From Archivesica marissinica (taxonomy: Eukaryota; Mollusca; Bivalvia; Venerida; Vesicomyidae), in the NCBI GenBank assembly GCA_014843695.1, contig CM026395.1:49024557-49088556 (forward strand): a stretch of DNA of 64,000 bases, in the 5' to 3' direction. Of the stretch, positions 35,583 to 48,630 are shown piece by piece (position 1 is the stretch's first letter; each line of letters starts with the position of its first letter). Position numbers and translations under genes: made by a program. The notes beneath the pieces were generated by a model that was not told where the DNA came from, ran no database searches, and saw only the letters and a list, made by a program, of their open reading frames with translations.

Positions 35583-38500
35583 TATGAGTTAATCTGTGTG
35601 AATATTGCTGTATTTACATATATGCTCTGTATGAGTTAATCTGTGTGAATATTGCTGTATTTACATACACTCTATATGAGTTAATCTGTGTGAATATTGC
35701 TGTATTTACATACACTCTGTATGAGTTAATCTGTGTGACTATTGCTGTATTTACATACACTCTATATGAGTTAATCTGTGTGAATATTGCTGAATTTACT
35801 TACACTCTGTGTGAGTTAATCTGTGTGAATATTGCTGTATTTACATACACTCTGTATGAGTTAATCTGTGTGAATATTGCTGTATTTACATACACTCTAT
35901 GGTTAATCTGTGTGAATATTGCTGTATTTACTATACACTGTATGAGTTAATCTGTGTGAATATTGCTGTATTTACATACACTCTGTATGAGTTAATCTGT
36001 GTGAATATTGCTGTATTTACATACACTCTGTGTGAGTTAATCTGTGTGAATATTGCTGTATTTACATATACTCTGTATGAGTTAATCTGTGTGAATATTG
36101 CTGTATTTACTTACACTCTGTATGAGTTAATCTGTGTGAATATTGCTGTATTTACATACACTCTATATGAGTTAATCTGTGTGAATATTGCTGCATTTAC
36201 ATACACCTGAGTTAATCTGTGTGAATATTGCTGTATTTACATACACTCTATGAGTTAATCTGTGTGAATATTGCTGCATTTACATACACTCTGTATGAGT
36301 TAATCTGTGTGAATATTGCTGTATTTACATACACTCTGTATGAGTTAATCTGTGTGAATATTGCTGTATTTACATACACTCTGTATGAGTTAATCTGTGT
36401 GAATATTGCTGTATTTACATACACTCTATATGAGTTAATCTGTGTGAATATTGCTGCATTTACATACACTCTGTATGAGTTAATCTGTGTGAATATTGCT
36501 GTATTTACATACACTCTGTATGAGTTAATCTGTGTGAATATTGCTGTATTTACATACACTCTGTGTGAGTTAATCTGTGTGAATATTGCTGTATTTACAT
36601 ATACTCTGTATGAGTTAATCTGTGTGACTATTGCTGTATTTACATACACTCTATATGAGTTAATCTGTGTGAATATTGCTGTATTTACATACACTCTATG
36701 AGTTAATCTGTGTGAATATTGCTGTATTTACATACACTCTGTATGAGTTAATCTGTGTGAATATTGCTGTATTTACATACACTCTGTATGAGTTAATCTG
36801 TGTGAATATTGCTGTATTTACATACACTCTGTGTGAGTTAATCTGTGTGAATATTGCTGTATTTACATATACTCTGTATGAGTTAATCTGTGTGAATATT
36901 GCTGTATTTACTTACACTCTGTGTGAGTTAATCTGTGTGAATATTGCTGTATTTACATACACTCTATGAGTTAATCTGTGTGAATATTGCTGTATTTACA
37001 TACACTCTGTATGAGTTAATCTGTGTGAATATTGCTGTATTTACATACACTCTGTATGAGTTAATCTGTGTGAATATTGCTGTATTTACATACACTCTGT
37101 GTGAGTTAATCTGTGTGAATATTGCTGTATTCACTTACACTCTGTGTGAGTTAATCTGTGTGAATATTGCTGCATTTACATACACTCTATATGAGTTAAT
37201 CTGTGTGAATATTGCTGTATTTACATACACTCTGTGTGAGTTAATCTGTGTGAATATTGCTGTATTTACATACACTCTGTATGAGTTAATCTGTGTGAAT
37301 ATTGCTGTATTTACATACACTCTGTATGAGTTAATCTGTGTGAATATTGCTGTATTTACATACACTCTGTATGAGTTAATCTGTGTGAATATTGCTGTAT
37401 TTACATACACTCTATATGAGTTAATCTGTGTGAATATTGCTGTATTTACATACACTCTGTATGAGTTAATCTGTGTGAATATTGCTGTATTTACATACAC
37501 TCTGTATGAGTTAATCTGTGTGAATATTGCTGTATTTACATACACTCTGTATGAGTTAATCTGTGTGACTATTGCTGTATTTACATACACTCTATATGAG
37601 TTAATCTGTGTGAATATTGCTGTATTTACATCCTCTATGAGTTAATCTGTGTGAATATGCTGTATTTACACACTCTGGTGAGTTAATCTGTGTGAATATT
37701 GCTGTATTTACATACACTCTGTATGAGTTAATCTGTGTGAATATTGCTGTATTTACACTCTGTATGAGTTAATCTGTGTGAATATTGCTGTACTTACATA
37801 CACTCTGTGTGAGTTAATCTGTGTGAATATTGCTGTATTTACATACACTCTATATGAGTTAATCTGTGTGAATATTGCTGCATTTACATACACTCTGTAT
37901 GAGTTAATCTGTGTGAATATTGCTGTATTTACATACACTCTGTATGAGTTAATCTGTGTGAATATTGCTGCATTTACATACACTCTGTATGAGTTAATCT
38001 GTGTGAATATTGCTGTATTTACATACACTCTGTATGAGTTAATCTGTGTGAATATTGCTGTATTTACATACACTCTGTATGAGTTAATCTGTGTGAATAT
38101 TGCTGTATTTACATACACTCTGTATGAGTTAATCTGTGTGAATATTGCTGTATTTACATATACTCTATGAGTTAATCTGTGTGAATATTGCTGTATTTAC
38201 ATACACTCTGTATGAGTTAATCTGTGTGAATATTGCTGTATTTACATACACTCTGTATGAGTTAATCTGTGTGAATATTGCTGCATTTACATACACTCTG
38301 TATGAGTTAATCTGTGTGAATATTGCTGCATTTACATACACTCTGTATGAGTTAATCTGTGTGAATATTGCTGTATTTACATACACTCTGTATGAGTTAA
38401 TCTGTGTGAATATTGCTGTATTTACATATACTCTGTATGAGTTAATCTGTGTGACTATTGCTGTATTTACATACACTCTATATGAGTTAATCTGTGTGAA

Positions 38501-39415
38501 TATTGCTGTATTTACATACACTCTATGAGTTAATCTGTGTGAATATTGCTGTATTTACATACACTCTGTATGAGTTAATCTGTGTGAATATTGCTGTATT
38601 TACATACACTCTGTATGAGTTAATCTGTGTGAATATTGCTGTATTTACATACACTCTGTGTGAGTTAATCTGTGTGAATATTGCTGTATTTACATATACT
38701 CTGTATGAGTTAATCTGTGTGAATATTGCTGTATTTACTTACACTCTGTGTGAGTTAATCTGTGTGAATATTGCTGTATTTACATACACTCTATGAGTTA
38801 ATCTGTGTGAATATTGCTGTATTTACATACACTCTGTATGAGTTAATCTGTGTGAATATTGCTGTATTTACATACACTCTGTATGAGTTAATCTGTGTGA
38901 ATATTGCTGTATTTACATACACTCTGTGTGAGTTAATCTGTGTGAATATTGCTGTATTTACATATACTCTGTATGAGTTAATCTGTGTGAATATTGCTGT
39001 ATTTACTTACACTCTGTGTGAGTTAATCTGTGTGAATAGTGCTGTATTTACATACACTCTGTGTGAGTTAATCTGTGTGAATATTGCTGTATTTACATAC
39101 ACTCTGTGTGAGTTAATCTATGTGAATATTGCTGTATTTACATACACTCTGTATGAGTTAATCTGTGTGAATATTGCTGTATTTACATATACTCTATATG
39201 AGTTAAAATCTGTGTGAATATTGCTGCATTTACATATACTCTGTATGAGTTAATCTGTGTGAATATTGTTGTATTTACATATACTCTGTATGAGTTAATC
39301 TGTGTGAATATTGCTGTATTTACATATACTCTGTATGAGTTAATCTGTGTGACTATTGCTGTATTTACATACACTCTATATGAGTTAATCTGTGTGAATA
39401 TTGCTGCATTTACAG
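35583..39415 (+). repeat. CLP1: 45-bp minisatellite in intron 5, right part, ending in the exon 6 acceptor
   Basis: The same unit as 30003-34582. The block 36676-36969 recurs at 38503-38796. The last unit reads 'gagttaatctgtgtgaatat' and 'tgctgcatttacag', and then exon 6 begins. The usual unit has 'tttacatac' where the acceptor has 'tttacag'. Every unit therefore carries a branch-point-like TTAAT, a U-rich stretch and a would-be 3' splice site that lacks only the AG. The distance from the branch adenosine to the acceptor is about 27 bases, as expected for a real acceptor. Confidence 0.95.
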
Positions 39416-39505
39416 TGAACCACAGTGGAGTTATAGTGAACACTGGTGGTTGGGTGAGGGGATCTGGATATGATTCCGTGAAGCATGCTGCAGGCTCATT
39501 TGAAG
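39416..39505 (+). CDS. CLP1: CLP1 exon with the NTGGWV segment
   Basis: This 90-bp exon (phase 1 to phase 1) gives VNHSGVIVNTGGWVRGSGYD and SVKHAAGSFE. It aligns with [20 protein letters not shown] and VHAASAFE of other CLP1 proteins. The GGW tryptophan corresponds to the one reported to stack on the RNA substrate in structural work on the nematode enzyme. The acceptor, 'catttacag' ending 39415, is the last part of the 45-bp satellite. The donor is gtaagt at 39506. Confidence 0.95.
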
Positions 39506-39576
39506 GTAAGTCATTGATTACCTGTATATCTGAGCAACGGATGGGCACCCAGGGTCTACCTCGATCAATACTAGCT

Positions 39577-39632
39577 GGATAGTCGCCATATAACCTAAGC
39601 TGTTGGTGCGACTTTAACCCCAAAAAAAACAA
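39577..39632. mobile_element. LINE/SINE-type 3' tail fragment
   Basis: 'gtcgccatataacctaagct', 'gttggtgcgactttaacccc' and a short A-rich run. It matches the tail type at 21540-21588. The A-rich end is typical of a retroposon 3' end in sense orientation. Confidence 0.5.
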
Positions 39633-39742
39633 ATTGAACAGCTGGACATGGAGAGATACATGGACAATATTGAAAATCTATTCTCAGCGTTTCACCCAAT
39701 TTGTCAGTTTTGATGTTTAGTATGGTGCATCGCTGCATTGTT

Positions 39743-42700
39743 CCAGCTAGACTTGAGCTAGCAGATGAACAATAGCTACTGGGAGATCTAAAATGGCTAC
39801 TTGTAGATGAACAATAGCTACTGGGAGATCTAAAATAGCTGGTAGATGAACAATAGATACTGGGGGATCTTAAATAGCTACTGGTAGATGAACAATAGAT
39901 ACTGGGAGATCTAAAATAGCTACTGGTAGATGAACACTAGCTACTGGGGGATATTAAATAGCTAGCAGATGAACAATAGCTACTGGGAGATCTAAAATAG
40001 CTAGCAGATGAACAATAGCTACTGGGAGATCTAAAATAGCTAGCAGATGAACAATAGATACTGGGAGATCTAAAATAGCTACTGGTAGATGAACACTAGA
40101 TACTGGGTGATCTAAAATAGCTGGTAGATGAACAATAGATACTGGGGGATCTAAAATAGCTGGTAGATGAACAATAGCTACTGGGGAATCTTAAATACTA
40201 CTGGTAGATGAACAATAGATACTGGGAGATCTAAAATAGCTACTGGTAGATGAACACTAGATACTGGGATATCTAAAATAGCTGGTAGATGAACAATGGA
40301 TACTGGGAGATCTAAAATAGCTACTGGTAGGTGAACAATAGATACTGGGAGATCTAATATAGCTGGTAGATGAACAATATATACTGGAAGATCTAAAATA
40401 GCTACTGGTAGATGAACAATAGATACTGGGAGATCTAATATAGCTGGTAGATGAACAATAGATACTGGGAGATCAGAAATAGCTACTGGTAGATGAACAC
40501 TAGATACTGGGAGATCAAAAATAGCTACTGGTAAATGAACAATAGATACTGGGATATCTAAAATAGCTGGTAGATGAACAATATATACTGGGAGATCTAA
40601 AATAGCTACTGGTAGATGAACAATAGATACTGGGATATCTAATATATCTGGTAGATGAACAATATATACTGGGAAATCAGAAATAGCTACTGGTAGATGA
40701 ACACTAGATACTGGGAGATCAAAAATAGCTACTGGTAGATGAACAATAGATACTGGGAGATCTGAAATAGCTACTGGTAGATGAACAATAGATACTGGTA
40801 GATCTAAAATAGCTGGTAGATGAACAATAGATACTGGGAGATCTAAAATGGCTACTGGTAGATGAACAATAGATACTGGGAGATCTAAAATAGCTGGTAG
40901 ATGAACAATAGATACTGGGAGATCTAAAATAGCTACTGGTAGATGAACAATAGATAATGGGAGATCTAAAATAGCTGGTAGATGAACAATAGATACTGGG
41001 AGATCTAAAATAGCTACTGGTAGATGAACACTAGATACTGGGAGATCTAAAATAGCTGGTAGATGAACAATAGATACTGGGAGATCTAAAATAGCTACTG
41101 GTAGATGAACAATAGATACTGGGAGATCTAAAATAGCTACTGGTAGATGAACAATAGATACTGGGAGATCTAAAATGGCTACCTGCAAATGAACAATAGA
41201 TACTGTGAGATCTAAAATAGCTGGCAGATGAACAATAGCTACTGGGAGATCTAAGATAGCTGGTAGATGAACAATAGATACTGGGGGATCTTAAATAGCT
41301 ACTGGTAGATGAACAATAGATACTGGGAGATCTAAAATAGCTACTGGTAGATGAACACTAGATACTGGGAGATCTAAAATAGCTGATAGATGAACAATAT
41401 ATACTGGGAGATCTAAAATAGCTACTAGTAGGTGAACAATAGATACTGGGAGATCTAATATAGCTGGTAGATGAACAATAGATACTGGGAGATCAAAAAT
41501 AGCTACTGGTAGATGAACACTAGATACTGGGAGATCTAAAATGGCTGGTAGATGAACAATAGCTACTGGGAGATCTAAAATAGCTACTGGTAGATGAACA
41601 CTAGATACTTGGAGATCTAAAATAGCTACTGGTAGATGAACAATAGATACTGGGAGATCTAAAATGGCTACTGGTAGATAAACAATATATACTGGGGGAT
41701 CTAAAATAGCTGGTAGATGAACAATAGATACTGGGAGATCTAAAATAGCTACTGGTAGATGAACACTAGCTACTGGGAGATCTAAAATGGCTTGTAGATG
41801 AACAATAGCTACTGGGAGATCTAAAATAGCTACTGGTAGATGAACACTAGATACTTGGAGATCTAAAATGGCTACTGGTAGATGAACAATAGATACTGGG
41901 AGATCTAAAATAGCTGGTAGATGAACAATAGATACTGGGAGATCTAAAATAGCTTGTAGATGAACAATAGCTACTGGGAGATCTAAAATAGCTACTGGTA
42001 GATGAACACTAGATACTTGGAGATCTAAAATAGCTACTGGTAGATGAACAATAGATACTGGGAGATCTAAAATAGCTACTGGTAGATGAACAATAGATAC
42101 TGGGATATCTAAAATAGCTGGTAGATGAACAATATATACTGGGAGATCAGAAATAGCTACTGGTAGATGAACACTAGATACTGGGAGATCAAAATTAGCT
42201 ACTGGTAGATGAACAATAGATACTGAGAGATCTAAAATAGCTACTGGTAGATGAACAATAGATACTGGTAGATCTAAAATAGCTGGTAGATGAACAATAG
42301 ATACTGGGAGATCTAAAATGGCTACTGGTAGATGAACAATAGATAATGGGAGATCTAAAATAGCTGGTAGATGAACAATAGATACTGGGAGATCTAAAAT
42401 AGCTACTGGTAGATGAACACTAGATACTGGGAGATCTAAAATAGCTGGTAGATGAACAATAGATACTGGGAGATCTAAAATAGCTACTGGTAGATGAACA
42501 ATAGATACTGGGAGATCTAAAATAGCTACTGGTAGATGAACAATAGATACTGGGAGATCTAAAATGGCTACTTGCAAATGAACAATAGATACTGTGAGAT
42601 CTAAAATAGCTGGCAGATGAACAATAGCTACTGGGAGATCTAAGATAGCTGGTAGATGAACAATAGATACTGGGAGATCTAAAATAGCTACTGGTAGATG

Positions 42701-45700
42701 AACAATATATACTGGGAGATCTAAAATAGCTACTGGTAGATGAACAATAGATACTGGGAGATCTAAAATAGCTACTGGTAGATGAACAATATATACTGGG
42801 AGGTCTAAAATGGCTACTGGTAGATGAACAATAGATACTGCGAAATCTAAAATAGCTGGCAGATGAACAATAGCTACTGGGAGATCTAAGATAGCTGGTA
42901 GATGAACAATAGACTGGGGGATCTTAAATAGCTACTGGTAGATGAACAATAGATACTGGGAGATCTAAAATAGCTACTGGTAGATGAACACTAGATACTG
43001 GGAGATCTAAAATAGCTGGTAGATGAACAATATATACTGGGATATCTAAAATAGCTACTGGTAGGTGAACAATAGATACTGGGAGATCTAATATAGCTGG
43101 TAGATGAACAATAGATACTGGGAGATCAAAAATAGCTACTGGTAGATGAACACTAGATACTGGGAGATCTAAAATAGCTGGTAGGTGAACAATAGATACT
43201 GGGAGATCTAAAATAGCTACTGGTAGATGAACAATATATACTGGGAGATCTAAAATAGCTACTGGTAGATGAACACTAGATACTGGGAGATCTAAAATAG
43301 CTGGTAGATGAACAATAGATACTGGGAGATCTTAAATAGCTACTGATAGATGAACACTAGCTACTGGGAGATCTAAAATAGCTACTGGTAGATGAACAAT
43401 AGATACTGGGATATCTAAAATAGCTGGTAGATGAACAATATATACTGGGAGATCTAAAATAGCTACTGGAAGATGAACAATAGATACTGGGAGATCTAAT
43501 ATAGCTGGTAGATGAACAATAGATACTGGGAGATCAGAAATAGCTACTGGTAGATGAACACTAGATACTGGGAGATCAAAAATAGCTACTGGTAGATGAA
43601 CAATAGATACTGGGAGATCTAAAATGTCTACTTGCAGATGAACAATAGATACTGTGAGATCTAAAATGGCTACTGGTAGATGAACAATATATACTGGGAG
43701 ATCTAAAATAGCTGGTAGATGAACAATAGATACTGGGAGATCTAAAATAGCTACTGGTAGATGAACACTAGATACTGGGAGATCTAAAATAGCTACTGGT
43801 AGATGAACAATAGATACTGCGATATCTAAAATAGCTACTGGTAGATGAACAATAGATACTGGGAGATCTAAAATAGCTACTGGTAGATGAACAATAGATA
43901 CTGGGAGATCTAAAATGGCTACTTGCAGATGAACAATAGATACTGTGAGATCTAAAATGGCTACTGGTAGATGAACAATATATACTGGGAGATCTAAAAT
44001 AGCTACTGGTAGATGAACAATAGATACTGGGAGATTTAAAATAGCTAGTAGATGAACAATATATACTGGGAGATCTAAAATAGCTACTGGTAGATGAACA
44101 ATATATACTGGGAGATCTAAAATAGCTACTGGTAGATGAACAATAGATACTGGGAGATCTAAAATAGCTACTGGTAGATGAACAATATATACTGGGAGAT
44201 CTAAAATGGCTACTGGTAGATGAACAATAGATACTGGGAGATCTAAAATGGCTGGTAGATGAACAATAGCTACTGGGAGATCTAAAATAGCTACTGGTAG
44301 ATGAACACTAGATACTTGGAGATCTAAAATAGCTACTGGTAGATGAACAATAGATACTGGGAGATCTAAAATGGCTACTGGTAGATGAACAATATATACT
44401 GGGGGATCTAAAATAGCTGGTAGATGAACAATAGATACTGGGAGATCTAAAATAGCTACTGGTAGATGAACACTAGCTACTGGGAGATCTAAAATGGCTT
44501 GTAGATGAACAATAGCTACTGGGAGATCTAAAATAGCTACTGGTAGATGAACACTAGATACTTGGAGATCTAAAATAGCTACTGGTAGATGAACAATAGA
44601 TACTGGGAGATCTAAAATAGCTACTGATAGATGAACACTAGCTACTGGGAGATCTAAAATAGCTACTGGTAGATGAACAATAGATACTGGGATATCTAAA
44701 ATAGCTGGTAGATGAACAATATATAGTGGGAGGTCTAAAATAGCTACTGGTAGATGAACAATAGATACTGGGAGATCTAATATAGCTGGTAGATGAACAA
44801 TAGATACTGGGAGATCAGAAATAGCTACTGGTAGATGAACACTAGATACTGGGAGATCAAAAATAGCTACTGGTAGATGAACAATAGATACTGGGAGATC
44901 TAAAATGGCTACTTGCAGATGAACAATAGATACTGTGAGATCTAAAATGGCTACTGGTAGATGAACAATATATACTGGGAGATCTAAAATAGCTGGTAGA
45001 TGAACAATAGATACTGGGAGATCTAAAATGGCAACTGGTAGATGAACAATAGATACTGGGATATCTAAAATAGCTACTGGTAGATGAACAATATATACTG
45101 GGAGATCTAAAATAGCTACTGGTAGATGAACAATAGATACTGGGAGATCTAAAATGGCTACTGGTAGATGAACAATAGCTACTGGTAGATGAACAATAGA
45201 TACTGGGAGATCTAAAATGGCTACTTGCAGATGAACAATAGATACTGTGAGATCTAAAATGGCTACTTGCAGATGAACAATAGATACTGTGAGATCTAAA
45301 ATAGCTACTGGTAGATGAACAATAGATACTGGGAGATCTAAAATAGCTACTGGTAGATGAACAATAGATACTGGGAGATTTAAAATAGCTGGTAGATGAA
45401 CAATAGATACTGGGAGATCTAAAATAGCTACTGGTAGATGAACAATATATACTGGGAGATCTAAAATAGCTACTGGTAGATGATCAATAGATACTGGGAG
45501 ATCTAAAATAGCTACTGGTAGATGAACAATATATACTGGGAGATCTAAAATGGCTACTGGTAGATGAACAATATATACTGGGAGATCTAAAATGGCTACT
45601 GGTAGATGAACACTAGCTACTGGGAGATCTAAAATAGCTACTGGTAGATGAACACTAGATACTTGGAGATCTAAAATAGCTACTGGTAGATGAACAATAG

Positions 45701-46545
45701 ATACTGGGAGATCTAAAATGGCTACTGGTAGATGAACAATATATACTGGGGGATCTAAAATAGCTGGTAGATGAACAATAGATACTGGGAGATCTAAAAT
45801 AGCTACTGGTAGATGAACACTAGCTACTGGGAGATCTAAAATGGCTTGTAGATGAACAATAGCTACTGGGAGATCTAAAATAGCTACTGGTAGATGAACA
45901 CTAGATACTTGGAGATCTAAAATAGCTACTGGTAGATGAACAATAGATACTGGGAGATCTAAAATGGCTACTGGTAGATGAACAAAAGATACTGGGGGAT
46001 CTAAAATAGCTGGTAGATGAACAATAGATGCTGGGAGATCAAAAATAGCTACTGGTAGATGAACACTAGATACTGGGAGATCTAAAATAGCTACTGGTAG
46101 ATGAACACTAGATACTTGGAGATATAAAATATCTACTGGTAGATGAACAATAGATACTGGGAGATCTAAAATGGCTATTGGTAGATGAACAATATATACT
46201 GGGGGATCTAAAATAGCTGGTAGATGAACAATAGATACTGGGAGATCTAAAATAGCTACTGGTAGATGAACAATAGCTACTGGGAGATCTAAAATAGCTA
46301 CTGGTAGATGAACACTAGATACTTGGAGATCTAAAATAGCTACTGGTAGATGAACAATAGATACTGGGAGATCTAAAATGGTTACTGGTAGATGAACAAT
46401 AGATACTGGGGGATCTAAAATAGCTGATAGATGAACAATAGATACTGGGAGATCAAAAATAGCTACTGGTAGATGAACACTAGATACTGGGAGATCTAAA
46501 ATAGCTACTGGTAGATGAACACTAGATACTGGGAGATCTAAAATA
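39743..46545. repeat. 39/42-bp minisatellite in intron 6
   Basis: About 165 copies of a unit seen as 'actggtagatgaacaataga' plus 'tactgggagatctaaaatag' and 'ct'. Shorter units lack 'act', so lengths are 42 and 39 bp, both multiples of three. On the minus strand this leaves one frame open for up to 1,102 codons (43332-46640), reading as 13-14-residue repeats around AILDLPVSIVHLP. There is no evidence that this is translated. Extended blocks recur: 40850-41190 resembles 42260-42580. Confidence 0.97.
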
Positions 46546-46700
46546 GCTAAAATAAATATAATCTGAAATTCAAAATGGCTGCCATAGTGGCAATCTTGAA
46601 AATATAATTGCGACTTTTGATGAAACATTATCGGGAGCATCTAAGCTGGCAATTATCCGAACTTCAAGATGACATTCTAAGTGGCCATCTTGAATAAAAA
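46546..46700. other. intron 6 spacer
   Basis: Single-copy sequence containing 'caaaatggctgccatagtgg' and 'gtggccatcttgaa', two similar phrases that may be a decayed dispersed repeat. Confidence 0.35.
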
Positions 46701-46840
46701 ATCTTGTGAATACTGTACTGTAAGTTCAATTCATAATCTTGTGAATACTGTACTGTAGGTTCAATTCGTAATCTTGTGAATACTGTACTGTAGGTTCAAT
46801 TCGTAATCTTGTGAATACTGTACTGTAGGTTCAATTCATC
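46701..46840. repeat. 35-bp repeat, four copies
   Basis: 'atcttgtgaatactgtactg' plus 'taggttcaattcgta' begins at 46701, 46736, 46771 and 46806. Confidence 0.95.
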
Positions 46841-47067
46841 TGATTGTGTTTAATTTTGGTCACAATATATATTTTGAATACAGCTGGATCCTTTTAGAGA
46901 ACTATTTAATTTACCTTCATGTGAAATAATAATAAAAAACAGCCTGCCTAATCTTCTCTCCTTTATTAGTATGTGCCTAATAAACCTTCTGTAACATCAT
47001 AATGCTGCGTGTATGACGTCATAATTATGTTCACAGATGGTACGATATATTTCAGTTCATGAATATT

Positions 47068-47535
47068 CGGATTTTCACCAACCATGACAGGACGCATCGG
47101 TATGATGTCTAGTTGTGCATATTGTAACCCAGTTCCGCTTGGATGATTTTGTGCAGCTTTACGGCCATTTGAACAGTTTTATAACACAGTACTTGTCCGT
47201 GCTTCATTTTCAAAACCCTTGTTGGATTTTCACCAAACTTGACAGGAAGCATCGGTATGATGTCTAGTTGGGCATATTGTGACCCAGTTCAGTTTGGATG
47301 ATCTTTTTTCGGATTTACGGCCATTTTATCATTTTTATAGCACAAAGCTTGTCCGAGCCTCATCTCCAAAAACCATTGTCGGATTTTCACCAAACTTGGC
47401 AAGAATCATCGGTATGATATCTAGTTGTGCATATTGTAACTCCGTTCCGGTTGGATTATTTTTGGCAGATTTACTGCCATTTCAATAATTTATAACACAA
47501 AGCTTGTCCGCCCGTCATCTCCAAAATTTGTTTAT
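47068..47535. repeat. three-copy tandem repeat of about 155-167 bp
   Basis: Units start at 'ggattttcaccaa' (47069, 47224, 47391) and share 'catcggtatgat', 'tctagttgtgcatattgt', 'tttacggccatttgaac' and 'cttgtccg'. Units are diverged by several percent and may belong to a dispersed mollusc repeat. Confidence 0.85.
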
Positions 47536-47539
47536 TAGT

Positions 47540-47905
47540 TGAAATACTCAGATTCTAATGTGCTTTTTTCACCAATCTGTTTAACATTTTACAGGGCTCA
47601 AGTTAGAACCAAATTTTTGGGAAAAGTGAGAAAGCGCGCGATAACTTTGGTATTAATTCATAAATTCCAACATAACGGGGTTAAAATACACACTTTGACG
47701 AGAAGGAGTGCTATCTTACTGGAGGATATTTTGTCTGAGAATTGTAAAAATAAATATATTTTGGAAGAAATGGTGCCCCCAGGGGGCGAATCAGGGTCCA
47801 AAGGGCAACTACTTAGCCCATGTCACTCTCTAGAATGAGCCCCGGTTTTACTTGCAAATTTGCCATTTAGCAGTGTGTGATAATGCTGTATCTGTTGCAT
47901 TACAG
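47540..47905. other. intron 6, 3' part
   Basis: An open frame of 99 codons (47539-47838) has no recognisable domain and I do not annotate it. The stretch ends in the exon 7 acceptor 'gttgcattacag'. Confidence 0.4.
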
Positions 47906-48006
47906 TTGATGTGATAGCGGTGATGGACCAGGAAAGATTGTACAGTGAGCTGAAGAGAGATATGCCCGACTTTGTCAAGGTCATATTATTACCGAAATCT
48001 GGAGGG
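47906..48006 (+). CDS. CLP1: CLP1 exon with the DQERLY and LLPKSGG blocks
   Basis: This 101-bp exon (phase 1 to phase 0) gives [20 protein letters not shown] and [14 protein letters not shown]. Other CLP1 proteins have [20 protein letters not shown] and LLPKSGG. These belong to the C-terminal side of the P-loop domain. Donor gtaagc starts at 48007. Intron 7, which follows, is about 14.7 kb and carries the largest CA-rich array. Confidence 0.96.
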
Positions 48007-48329
48007 GTAAGCATTTGGGCACATTCTGTACATGTTTAACAAGGCACTTAAATTCCACATTACTAGTCCGCTAACTAATCTTCTTTACTGCGAGCACCCG
48101 CTACTCAACCAGATACAAGAAAACATTTAAAGCGTAAATCTTTTGTTCCTATAGTCAGGATGTCCTTAATTAAGTAAACAAACCACAGATTTCAAATCAC
48201 ATTTAATATCTCGCCTATATGATTTATTTTGTAGCGATCATGCATGGAATGAATAAGTGTCCTGAGGTGAGCTGGAGAGATTTTGATCCAGGCCAGACAT
48301 AGGCGATGTCACAGCTGTGTCATTGTGTG

Positions 48330-48598
48330 TGTTTTACGTTTATTTATTTGTCGCTACCGGTTGCCCATATGAGCGACGCCTGCTAAAGAGATTAGTCATT
48401 TTAGATTTTTGGAGGATAGTGCAACGATACAGACAGAGACCCATTCCAGAGTCTCCTGAGACTCTCCTCTGGTCTTTTAAAGTCCCAACTGAAAGACTGT
48501 TAATTTTATTAGGGTCAGACAGGGGCTCGAACCTGCGATCCCTGGATTACCAGTTCATCGTGTTAACCACTGGACTACAGATCCGTCTGTAGTCATTG
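48330..48598 (-). mobile_element. tRNA-derived SINE, family C, copy 2
   Basis: The better-preserved copy. On the minus strand the right end gives box A TAGTCCAGTGG (48567-48577) and box B GGTTCGAGCC (48523-48532). The body runs left to 'gttttacgtttatttatttg' at 48331. It matches 26311-26600. The tRNA of origin cannot be settled because the anticodon arm is ambiguous. Confidence 0.75.
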
Positions 48599-48630
48599 TA
48601 AAGGGGAGATGTCTTTATATACCTCTGTAT

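Noticed and set aside
43332..46640. A 1,102-codon minus-strand frame
   Set aside because: It consists almost wholly of the 39/42-bp intron 6 satellite, antisense inside CLP1. The short non-repetitive start has no recognisable domain.
47539..47838. A 99-codon ORF before exon 7
   Set aside because: No recognisable domain, partly in repeat-like sequence and wholly inside intron 6.
48520..48598. Functional tRNA genes at the SINE heads
   Set aside because: Box A and B are present, but no complete cloverleaf or acceptor stem forms, and each is joined to a dispersed repeat body present elsewhere.
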